Below the pieces are notes generated by a model. That model saw nothing but the letters and a program-made list of their open reading frames with translations. It did not search any database and had not been told where the DNA came from. Shown here one piece after another: positions 16,078-27,700 of a DNA stretch of 57,720 nt. Numbering within the stretch: position 1 is the stretch's first letter; the number at the start of each line of letters is the position of its first letter. Position numbers and translations under genes: made by a program. Source of the DNA: a virus; IMG/VR virus record IMGVR_UViG_3300009181_000083, positions 1 to 57,720 of that record; one strand, 5' to 3'.

Positions 16078-18776
16078 ATTATCGACTCAAATGAAACTTT
16101 TAAGACTAAATTTAAATCATCAAATGGACTATCAGCATTTACAGTAAAATAATAAAAATAATCATTATCTCTAACTAAAGTTACACCTTCTAAATCTAAG
16201 TTATTATCAGCAGACTCTATTAGTTCAAACTTTGGAGGAATAAACTTTGATATATACGTCAGATAATCATCAACAAGAATCTTCGAGTTATCAAAATCAT
16301 ACAACTGCAAAAATGCATAAACCTTTTCCCCTCGGTTGACGATTGTTGGGACGATAGCTTTCGCCGAATCTGAATAAAATTCAACTTCAGCAGACTTAGT
16401 CCTGCTCAACATTCCAAAAGTATTTGCAAAACTAGCTGTTGATATTTGTAAGTAAGCTTTGTTATGTGGGTAAATGCTCCGTCGATTTATGATGCGAATA
16501 ATTGCAGTTAAACTACTCCAGCCATTTGAAGTCGAAAATTTACTAGTTTGCACATCTTTTAGCTCTGAAGTCGTTGAATACGTCACTGCCTGCGATATCG
16601 GACCATACAAAACAGTATTTGATTCATTTACTATTCTATATTCTATTTCGCTAGCGTGGTCGTAATTGAAAGAAAATGTGGCAGACGGGTTTAAAGTGCC
16701 AAGGACCGCCTTCAATTGCTGTGTTACGCTCCCATTAAGGAGCACGTCGTCGGTGTAATTAAAAAAAGTAAAAGGAATAATAAATGGAGTTTTATTTTGC
16801 AATAAAGCTACTATTTCAATTTTCCCATTTGAGTCTAATAATTTATATAAGTCTGCTTTATTAAAAGTAAGTATTTCTGCGCTTGTTATTTTTCTAGCAT
16901 CCAAACTTCCAATTTTTAACCACATTTCGGAATATTCAGTTGGCAAAGTAAAAGTTAATTTAAATCCATAAGTAACATCTAAATAATCCGACGCTACTAA
17001 ATAATTGCCGAAGCTATCTTGCGTATAATTGGAGCCCTCTATAAAAGAAATAATATTACCCCCCTCGTCTCTAAAGTTGAAAAGAATTCCATTTCTATAC
17101 ACCCTGAATTGAAAAATAGGAATAACGGGGGGGCTAGTTATTTCAAAACTTCTACTTTCCGAATATGCTCCATTGAAATTGTGGAAATAATTATAAACTG
17201 TAAAATATAAAATTCCACTTTTACCAACAAGACTTATTTCAGTTCGCTGACTTGTGCCGTCTGTTGTATCTGTTACATCTACGCTAGTCCCGCCGGAAGA
17301 GAGGTCGTTAAAGTAATAAACTATTCGAGTCGCGTAATCTGTAACTATAAAAAGTTTGTCGTATCCGCCGCCGTTTATTCCGCCGCCGTGTAGACTTATA
17401 ATTTTTGGTTTTTTTGCTGTTATCGGAATGTCTAAAAAGTAATCCAAAGCATCGACATCAGTAGCCGTGACTTTGTAAACTTTAAACGCGAATGTAAAGC
17501 CAGTCACTTTTTCATCAAATCGATTGCTCGTATCGAGTGTCACAGCTAAGTATTTCGATAGATCCAACGCTTGAGCTTTATAAATTGTAGTTGCCGACTG
17601 AACCGATCCATTACTTATGAAAGATGTGTAAATTTGGTTAACGTTTACGTAATCGATGTTCCTAAAGTTATAGGCGTAGATGTCTACAGGGACAGTTTCG
17701 GCAGAGAAATCTTTATAAAAAACTAAAGGATTAACATGAGCTAGCCTTATTACCACCATTACAGTTTTAGCAGTTCCCTTTATGGGGCAGACTAATTGGT
17801 CAAAAAAAGAATAATGAGTGCCTTGGTAATTCACCAAAACAAATCCAATATCCAACGGATGGCAAGACATCGTATTCAGAAGAGCAACGTAACCTTCGCT
17901 GTCGCATAAATCAGGGTAGAAATCTTCTGAGACTAACTCTGTAAGGTCTTCTAAATCAGGATCCGAATTCTGGATAAGATTTTTAATTACTTTGCCATGA
18001 ATAACTTTACCGTCATTCAGCGCTAAGGTCGGAAAGAAATTGGTGCAAATTTCCATACGTAGTTCTTCTTTCCCTGCGTTCAAATAATATTTTTGATCGA
18101 CCCCACTATAGTAAAAATTATCAGCAAAACTTTCAGTGTATTCTCTTTGGCGATTTTCTATTACTATTAAATTTCTATAAAAGGCGACCTCAACAGAATC
18201 TTTTTTCTTAAAGCGAAAAGAAGATACAAGACATTTACGATATGCAATATGTAATACGTTGGATGGGAATGTGGATGAGTTAAAATTTGCATCAACGCTT
18301 GTTGGTAAATTTGCTAATTTATAAGAGTGATATTCGTAAAGTATTCCTTCGTATTCTCTGATCCAATACTCTAGAGTTGATTGGTTTAATCCTCCTCCTG
18401 GATTGCTTATAGTAGCGGTTCCAGTTCGTGATGGCCTCTTGTCTATTAGCCCACCCAAAGGGTCGTTTCGATCAATACAAGAATTTTCATTGCGCTCTAA
18501 ATTAATATAAATTCTACTAAGGTCTACGTCGCTAGCGTAAGGCTGATTTTCAAGACTCGTTAAATCAAAATTTAAGTTAATTAAATTATCATAAAAAGCA
18601 CTAGAGGAGTCTGTATAGTCCGCTTCCTGAGAGAATGCGTCTGAGCTAATAAGTTGTAATGAATTTTTTTGGAATACGAGTGCTGATCCTGTATTATTGA
18701 AAGATTCAACTCCGGTTGGGTCATAATTAATAAACTTAGCCTTCACATAAACAGATTTTGTAAGATTACTACTCAC
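16074..18776 (-). CDS. Large tail/fibre structural protein, 900 aa
   Basis: I do not recognise the family. The sequence is almost all beta-strand with many aromatic and asparagine residues and no transmembrane segment or enzyme motif. Start is GTG at 18774-18776, within the end of the preceding gene (GGTGAGTAG), giving an 8-base overlap and suggesting translational coupling. It lies between the 3094-residue giant and the 1128-residue protein, and the three probably assemble in the same distal tail structure. A fibre or baseplate wedge role is inferred from position and composition only. Confidence 0.5.
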   Translation of the reverse strand: MSSNLTKSVYVKAKFINYDPTGVESFNNTGSALVFQKNSLQLISSDAFSQEADYTDSSSAFYDNLINLNFDLTSLENQPYASDVDLSRIYINLERNENSCIDRNDPLGGLIDKRPSRTGTATISNPGGGLNQSTLEYWIREYEGILYEYHSYKLANLPTSVDANFNSSTFPSNVLHIAYRKCLVSSFRFKKKDSVEVAFYRNLIVIENRQREYTESFADNFYYSGVDQKYYLNAGKEELRMEICTNFFPTLALNDGKVIHGKVIKNLIQNSDPDLEDLTELVSEDFYPDLCDSEGYVALLNTMSCHPLDIGFVLVNYQGTHYSFFDQLVCPIKGTAKTVMVVIRLAHVNPLVFYKDFSAETVPVDIYAYNFRNIDYVNVNQIYTSFISNGSVQSATTIYKAQALDLSKYLAVTLDTSNRFDEKVTGFTFAFKVYKVTATDVDALDYFLDIPITAKKPKIISLHGGGINGGGYDKLFIVTDYATRIVYYFNDLSSGGTSVDVTDTTDGTSQRTEISLVGKSGILYFTVYNYFHNFNGAYSESRSFEITSPPVIPIFQFRVYRNGILFNFRDEGGNIISFIEGSNYTQDSFGNYLVASDYLDVTYGFKLTFTLPTEYSEMWLKIGSLDARKITSAEILTFNKADLYKLLDSNGKIEIVALLQNKTPFIIPFTFFNYTDDVLLNGSVTQQLKAVLGTLNPSATFSFNYDHASEIEYRIVNESNTVLYGPISQAVTYSTTSELKDVQTSKFSTSNGWSSLTAIIRIINRRSIYPHNKAYLQISTASFANTFGMLSRTKSAEVEFYSDSAKAIVPTIVNRGEKVYAFLQLYDFDNSKILVDDYLTYISKFIPPKFELIESADNNLDLEGVTLVRDNDYFYYFTVNADSPFDDLNLVLKVSFESII

Positions 18777-21700
18777 CTTCTGCCTCCACTATTGCATCTT
18801 CCTCCACTATCGGATCTTCCTCCACAATCTCTTTTCCGTTTAACAGTTTAATGATTTCAGACTCGGAGAAATCTTCAAATTCGACGGTTGGCATAGGTTT
18901 TAGTTTTTCTATAGTAATAAAAATATCCAAATAATTAACACTAGGTGCTTGTTGCGCAAGCCTCGCTTCAGGAATTGGTTCTAGTAAAGTCTCAACATTA
19001 TTATAGTCCTCTACGGTTTGGTTGATGAGTCCTTGTCGATGTTCGGGCTTCCAATCATTCCCTATTCCAATTACTAAAGATCCTGGGTTTAAGACTGGAT
19101 ATTTAAATTGTAGCGCCGAATTGTGAGTTATGGACCATTGACTTATAACCTCCCTGAGATTAGTCTTTTTCATCGAGCACTCTACGAAAGATACATACTG
19201 TCCGTCTTTAGTGGTTATAGACTTACTCTTTAATGGGAAAACTTCTGTGATCGTAAAAATGTCTTTTTCGAAATCCGAATCTTGCCAAAAAGCGGAGGTG
19301 TTTGTCGGTAGCCAATATTCTACGCCACCTAACTCCGCCCTAAGCCCAAATTTACGATCAAATATAGCTTCCTTAAGAGCTAATCCCTCTTTAGGCTTAT
19401 CTACCACTTCTTTTGTTATTTCGGGGTCTATTGTCTCATCTGGTTGTCCTTCAAATTTATCGAATGTTTTTTCTAATTTTTGTATTATTTTGGCTACTTT
19501 TACATAATTTGGATATTTTATTTCGTAATTACTTACAGATACACCAATAAAAGTTTCACCATCTCTATATTCTTTGCCGTTATATTTAACATATGGATCT
19601 TCTGTTACCTTCGTGAAAAGATTTCCATTGATATTTGTTAAATTGTAAAATAAATTTGTGTCCGCTTCGACTATGTAGGTTGAACCGTTCTCAATTCCGG
19701 GTAATGTGTAAATTAATTCTGAAGGATCGAAAAATAAAAATTTATAAATAACTTCATGACCTATGCCAACCTCGTAAGCTAATATATTTTCTGGAGAGTC
19801 TGTGGGGATATCTATTCCATTGTAGTAATCCCTTATCGATAAACGCACGAAGCGACTCTGGCCAGTTTTATCTAAAAGCTTAACGTAAGAAGACTGCGGA
19901 GACTCACTAGAGAAGCTGTAGAAAATTGGTAAAATATCTTTAGTTCTATTTATTATTTTGTTCTTAGATACGCTGTCGGTTATGGAAATCATTGTTTTTG
20001 GATTGAAAACGCAATAGAATTCGTCTCTTCTTTTCGCTTTCTTCAAATATCTAATTCCACCAGAAGAATTTATAACTAAAACTGTATTTCTAAATAATGT
20101 TGGCGGCAGACTTTGCCCAGAGCTTAACTTTACAGAGACATCTTTCGCCGAATTATTAACTAAAAATATCTCAGAACCGACATTGACAGAAATATCATTA
20201 ATATTATCATTTACAATATAATGACCAGCATTTGAGACGCTTATCAAAGGTTTTCGGATATTAAGAATGCCAATTTTTTGATTTATTAACTGCTCGTTAT
20301 TGGATATTAAATAAGTAATTTTTTTATTGTCACCGTCATTATAGAGAGCATTATATCCAAAAAAATTCGCATAAATATCAGGAGGTCCGCCACTATCTTG
20401 GAGCAGGGAAATTGCAACGTTAACTAATGTATTAGATTGAGAGCTGATTCTATCGACATACTTTCCTTTATCAAAGTCGTGATCGAACAGAGCGTCGGCG
20501 AAAATATTTATTTTTGATTTTGATAGATAATTTTTATTTGTGACTTTAGTGCTTATATAAAACGTTCCTTTGGAATGGCTTTCCATGTAAGAAATGCCAT
20601 CTTTAGAAATTTCTAAAGTTCTTCCAACGGCGAGTGTGAAGGTTAGCCCGTTGATAAATATTGTTAAAAAAGAGCTGTAGGCGTTATGAATGTAAAATTT
20701 TTGATCAGGTAGTTCGTCTACCTTCAACAACGTTAGATCGTAAGGGACAAAAGATAATCCAGCCTCGTTGACTCTAGAAGATCCGTAAATAAACAATTTA
20801 TCATTAGGAGCGTATTCTTTTAAGTCGAATAAGTCTAATGTGCATATGTTTTTGATGTCGATTTTTACGGGTGTTCCGACTTGATTGTATTTGTATACTA
20901 TTGTTTCTGCTGTTATAAGTTTTACGATTGTTCCGCTTTTTAATTTCTTTTTTATTTCTTCGCCATCTGTCGTCGCGATGAGCGATGGTAATCCACCAAT
21001 TGCGATATTTGTTTTTTTAAAAGTTCCATTTTGATCTATCGATATTTTTGAGAACTTGGCTAAATCATGGAAAATTAAATCTTTTTTGCCACTTTCTTTT
21101 ATACGAATTGAGTAACCACAAGAATTGTAAAGATAAAAATTTTCATACGTATTACTCTTGAAGCTATTTTTGCTAATGTAAAATTGATCAAAATTAGAAA
21201 GATAAACAATTTCATTTCCATTAGTGTATATTGAATCAGACGTGTCACTCACTCCCTCGACACCTTTCAAAGTCGGATAAACTGTTTTGACGACGGGCTT
21301 GTCCTCGGTCAGCTCCGTCCAAAAATAAGTTATCGGCTCATTATTGCTTTTTGACGCTTGATAAACAAGTAATGAATCAATATTTAAAAGATTTTCCGTC
21401 GATGCGTCTGAATAATTTACCACCTGATTCGGCGTCGAGGAGTTGGCTCTAACCAAATTAACAAAAATAATTTTTTTGTTATGAATGGTTTCGCCAAGAA
21501 TTTCCCCGCCCTCAACTAAAGGCTGAGACAGATTAGGTAAATAATAAGTCATCAATTGAGAAGTTATAGGAATAAAAATCACGTCTGGAATACTAATGTA
21601 AGTCTGATTCCAGGAATATTTTAAGAGATCCTCATGCTGTCTCTCGATCACTGTTAGTGGCTTGACTGATCCTTGGAAATAAAATTCGTTTCTTTTTACT

Positions 21701-24700
21701 ATTTCACCTTCGAAATCTGCATATAAATAAAAAGCATTAACAAAATAAGGCCGCCCTGCTAAAGCTACTTGAGTTTTGGCTTTTCTTCCGTAGCAATATA
21801 TTCTTAATGCTACGCTTGGGGTTATGGTAGATGCTGAATCCACATCAATGATTTGGTATGTGTTAAGCCCAGCTATCAAAGAATTACCAATGAATTTGTC
21901 TAAAAATTCATCAGTATCAATTTCATTATTTTTATCAGGGTAAATAAGTTTCAGCGGATGATCAGAATCAATTTCCAAGTCTTGATTAGAAAATCTAATA
22001 ACCCTCCAGTCGGAAGAATTATCAGCATTGTCAGTATTGCTAGCAAAAGCCCAAGAGCTGGTATACGATAATTGAATTTGCTGGTTGGGCAATATCATCG
22101 TAATTGCAGAGTCGCTCAGAGTCTTTATAGGATAAGATCTAGAAGAGCTATTCTTAATAACTATATCAGTTTCTCCGAAAGCGTCTGGAATGATAATAGC
22201 ATCTACATCAGTTTCGGATCCCAAAATTATATAATAAATATTTTTAACATCAGTCCTAGTGTCGTCAGCTATTGTCTTTGCTATGAAAAATTCATCTTTG
22301 TTATAAATTGGAAAAATAGCAGTGGAGGAGCTGCCATTTCTCACTAGCCTGTTTTTTGCCAGAGTTTTATTTGTAGTGTCTTCGAAAACGGAGTCGTAAG
22401 CGAAATTCGCACAGATCTGCTCCATTTCTAAAACCGTGCTGAAAGTAATAGCTGTAGACCCCTTTTCACTTTCGTAACTCAGGACGCTTTCGTCTGACGT
22501 TTTCAAAACCTCTAATCTACCGTTTATATCTCCATCAGGATCGTAATCAAAAGACAGAGATCTAGATTCTAAATTTACAATGGAATTTTTTTCATCAAAA
22601 GATTGAATGTCTATCTTTTGCATTTTTGGAAAAAATATTTTACCATCATAGCTTGATTTTCTATTGTAAAAATCTCGTAAAGTAAAGTTGGATAATCCTG
22701 TCTCGTTTACGTAAAAATAATTAGCCGTTTTAGCCGTGTGTGAATCTGGAGTCGTTTCTTGAGGGACGCTATTCAAATTCTGCTTGCCATAATTTCCAAT
22801 GCGGTTTGTAAGCCATACTCTGTCAAGGGTGGGCCTGGTGTCGTTCTGAGATTGTTTGCGGACATTCAAGAACATAGAATTCAAACCTAAATTTTTGAAT
22901 TCATTTGACTCGTCAGTGCTGGAATTGTCTAATAAATCAGGTGGACATATTAAGCTTGAAGTATCAATCTTATTGGGAAAGAGTCTATTTTTGCAAATAA
23001 GAAAAGTCTCCTGCCCGGTAAAGTTGACCACATCTGGAAAATTAATTTCAGCATCGCAAAAATCTAAATTTAAAATATTAATTGTTGAATTTAAGTGGGT
23101 TACTGGGTCTATTGTAAATTCGAAATGGCTTCGAGCCTGCGTTAAAATTTCAACTGTAGCCTCAGAGTCCTTTAAGAAAATTCTTGCAATTTGGTTTTGA
23201 GAAAGAGCGGTTTTTTCTATTCCGTATGTGAATATTGCGTCTTTAGAGCTCTTATTCACGAAGTAAACAAAAGAATTTTGATATAGCAAATCTCCTGCGT
23301 CTTTCAAATTTATTTCTTGAGCAGAGTCTCCCTTAAGTATAATAAGTTGCTCTCGATCATCATTCAGAGCAACGCTTGCGTTTTTAGACGCGTAAATTAT
23401 TTTAAAATTGATTCCATTAGCATCTCTAGTTACTATTAATTTAAAATCTTGTTTTTGACTTGGGATGAAAGTTGTAGACGAGCTGTTTATTATTTTTATA
23501 TTTAAATCCCTATTCACCGCTTCGTCTTTTAGGAAGTAGTAAGCGTTAGAAGTATCTTTAAGGAACTTCGTGATTATGATTTCTGTATCGTCTTTTAGTA
23601 AGGTTATAAGATTATTATCTTCGCTTCCCTTAAGGTATATTCTTATGCTATCGAAATAATTTTTTAAGGCACCGCTCGGCGTATTAGCGCCACTCCACGT
23701 TACAAAATTAAAAGAGTCGGGAGCTAATACTGTAACGTTGTTTATTTTTAAAGAGTTTCTAGACGCATTATACACCGGAAGATCTGTGACGGCAGAGCTT
23801 AAAGTTAAGTTTAAATGATCGAAATTTGTTAATCCAGCATTAGAGTAAATATAATCGTCTTGAATGTTTACATTAGAAAAAGTTAGACCCGTAGTTAAGG
23901 CTGAAGCGGCGCTGGTCATGCGGAAAGTTTTTCCCCCCGTGAAAGAGTAATTAATGGAGTTGTAAAGTCCCGTTATGCTAGAAGCAGAATCATTAATTAA
24001 ATAAAACGTTTTTCCATCAATAGGATCTAGAAAAGTAAAGTTATTTTTTAAATAAATTACATCATTATTAATTATATTATTTAGACTTAAAGATCCAGAA
24101 CCTAAAACTTGCAGCCCTGACGTTGCTATAGGAAGTGTTCCGCTAATAGCAGCCACATAGCCACTAATTAAGCTTGTCCCGCCCACGCTACAGCTCAAAG
24201 ACCCAGTGTTTGCTACGTAAGCTTCGAAAGCTTGCCCAGTTATTCCCTTTAACGTGCTCGTCGCAGAGTCCGTCACAAAATAATAACCGCTATGATTTTG
24301 ATCGATTTCAAAAGTTGAGTTCTTTGATTCTGGATTGTTAAAATTCAACATCGGCGAATACGTTACGCCACTAACGAGCACGGCTGTGGTAACAGTATTT
24401 AGATTAATAATCTTATTAACTTTTAAATCGGAAGATGTATCTCCTACTTCAAATCCATATTCGCCCGAAAGAGAACTTGAAACCTTGGCGGTTGAAGGCA
24501 TGATTCCGGAAACGACAATGTCGTAATATCCAGAATAATTAAGGGATCCAAAATTAGCCAACCCCATATCAATATAACTCTGCTTAACATCGGGGACAGC
24601 ATAAGAAGACGTCTTCAAAACGAGTTCTGACCTTAGCAGCGTTAAGTTATTTCCAGTATCTTTTTGATAAATGTCAAAGCGAGGACATGCAGCGTTGCCA

Positions 24701-27700
24701 GACCACGAAGCCTGAATGGGAATAAAATTTGTTTTTTTGATAACCTCCACCGACGAGGTCGAGATTCCAAGTCTTTTATATTTTACTATCTTAAATTCGT
24801 AATCGTTGTCATCTAAGAATAGTGGTAGATTAACCTCAAAAGCTACCATTGATAGAAAATGGACTCCTTGGTTAAAGTCGAGGTATTCGGAGGGTATCAC
24901 ACCGAAGTTGCAAGAAATTTCATCTATTAAAAATTCCCTGCTTTCAGTCACCTTTTTCCAAACTAAATCGGTAGGATCTTTTTTCTTATATTGCAACTCG
25001 TATTTCCATCCGCCGTTGTTATATATCGAATTACGAGAACCGGCGTCGCCAATGATTACGAGGTTCTTCGTGTAAAAATTGTATTTAATTTTTGTGACTT
25101 TTAATCTTCTTGTTTTTGAAAGAGTGATCGACTCGGGATTGGTCGGAGCTAGCTGCTTGACAAGCCTGTTGTTGTGAGCAAAATCTAAAACACAATTAGA
25201 TTCATAAGAAAGAACATTTTTAGACTCTTCGGTAACAATTATGTTGTTCTCGAAAAGTCCCTCCTCTAAGCTAGTTATATGCGCAGTCGTAACTGGAGAG
25301 CCTTCGTGATTTTTTGAAGTAAATGGGCCATTCGGAAAGCTGAAAAGAACCGCGCTTGAATTTCTAGTTTCTAGAGGGGTTTCCTCAAAAAAGCGAGGCG
25401 TAATGAGTCCCGCTGATTCTTTACTGCCATAATTATTGTCATTAATTGGATTTTTATTAAAAATAGACCATTGATGAGTCGTGTTTTTAGGTTTTAATTC
25501 GTATTTATAAATTTGAATATTAAATCTAATTAGAGCGGGGTCTACCAGCGCAAGACCAGTGTCTGCTATGGAAGGATATGTCGCTTGGAATAAAGTATTG
25601 TCTACGAACTCCGTAGATAATGCATTTTCAAAATTCTTTTTTGAGAATTTTAATACAGCCGCTTTTCCTGAAATTACAGAAGCTGGGTCGTTGTTTTTTA
25701 TGTTCGACTTGTTGAAAGTTAAAGGGTCTGAAGTTCCCGTGTGTGAATATAAATGATATGCGTAATTTTTTATATCTTGATTAGCTATTGAGATAGCGGC
25801 TCCATTAAGCCCCGTCCAAGCCACAGCTCCAGAGTAACTATTGTAACTAAACGTGCTATTCAATCCGGTGGCGTATTCTACTCTAAGGCATTTTTTATCA
25901 TTAATCGGGTTAAAAAGCAATTTACCGATTGAATCGCCAGTAGAGTATGATAAGCCGCTGTGCTCAAGAAATTTCTCGAATGTTAAATTCTCGTTGTAAT
26001 TTTGGGCTGGAAAGAAGCTTTTCGGATCATTGGGGACATCTCCGTAGGATTGGACACAATACAGTCTGTCGTTTTGTGTGGTCGTTAATTTTGAGCCAAT
26101 AGCGATCTTAGATCCAGAAGTGAATGATCTGTTAAATTCTGAAATTTGACTTTCATTATAAGGTTCTGTATAGATTTCCCTTTCGACAAATATTCTCGGC
26201 ACTTTCCCACCATTAGTTAAGAAAGAATTTTCACTTGAATTTTGTTTGGGTCCACCTATGTCCTGGTTAATTTTAGATAAGGCTCCAGCAAAAAAACCAG
26301 AATAACTACTCTCTGCTAAAGTTGGATATACAGTAAAAGAATTGACGTAGTTTTTAGTATAAAAATAATTTATAGCATTCAACCAAGCTTCTTTATCTAT
26401 ATAATTTGTTTTTTTTATGATACCGTCACTTGGGATTCGTGTCACGGTGCCGTTTTCAGTATAAACATCCTCACCCGCTTCTCGATAGTCATCTAAAGCA
26501 GAATCTCCTTTGCAAAAACTCACTTCATCTATTCGCAAACCAAGAGCTGTTGGATTTATAAGCTTCACCTCTTGAGTTCCGAATGCCCTACCTAAAGCTA
26601 AAGATTCATTGCCGCAATAAACAAATATAGGAATAGAATAAGCCGATATGGGAGTGATGATGTAAGTTTCTCCAGAATTTAAATAATTTGTATAATAATC
26701 TTTTGAAATTATTTTTTTAGGCAATGGGAAATTTGATAAAAATGATTTTATTGGTGGAGATTCTTGATTACTATTTAATGCAGCGAAATCTTCGTTTATC
26801 ATCAAATCGTTTTTGAATTTCTGATCTTCATCTATATTTTCGGTTGTATCTTCCAAGTAAGATGCGTATTTTATTTCTTCCTGCTCTTTTAATTGATTCA
26901 ACGCTTCAGCTTCAGTCATGAAATCTGTATAATTATAAGATTGCCCATCTTGAATTGTTCTTGGGTAAACTCCAGAACCAAATGCAAGATTTATTATTCC
27001 ACTGCCGATACCGGACGCGTTATATCCAGACATTACGTAGCCTATTTTAGTTATACCAACATTACCACTTGATTCTTGAATTACTACATTTACTCTATAA
27101 ATTCCACTATAGCTACCAGTAGCAAGTAAATCAATTTGTAAATTTGAACCCGCCTTTGATACCTTAACGCCAGTTACGGATTCATCCAAACCACTTTTTA
27201 TGCAAGGATCGGATTGATCAAGGACCGTCTTCACCTCGTCAGATGAAAAAGATATAACTTTAGGAGTCGAAAAATTATAATTAACTGAGCTTGTTATTTG
27301 TTCAGATACTTCATCATTTGGTAAATTTATTAATAATTGCCCGTTTGCGTTAGTTTCTGCGGGGAAAAAAGATCCGAAAGGATCGCTCTTTCTAGATACC
27401 CGATATTTAAAACTAGAACCTTCTTCCACTTGAGATGGAGGGTCGAATGAAAAAGAATTTTTGACCGGAGAGTTTTTGCTGTCATCATATAAGAATTTAT
27501 ATCTTGTAGAGACCTCGTTAGAATAACCACTATATCCCGTATCTTGATATCCATAAATAAAATCAAGATTATTTCCAGAAATTAATAATTTAGTGTCTTG
27601 CCAATCTTCGCCAGATATGACTAGCAGCTCTTTATTCGAGAACTGAGAGATATTAATTCCAGTGATTTCACACCTTCTATATATTTTACCAGAAAAACTT

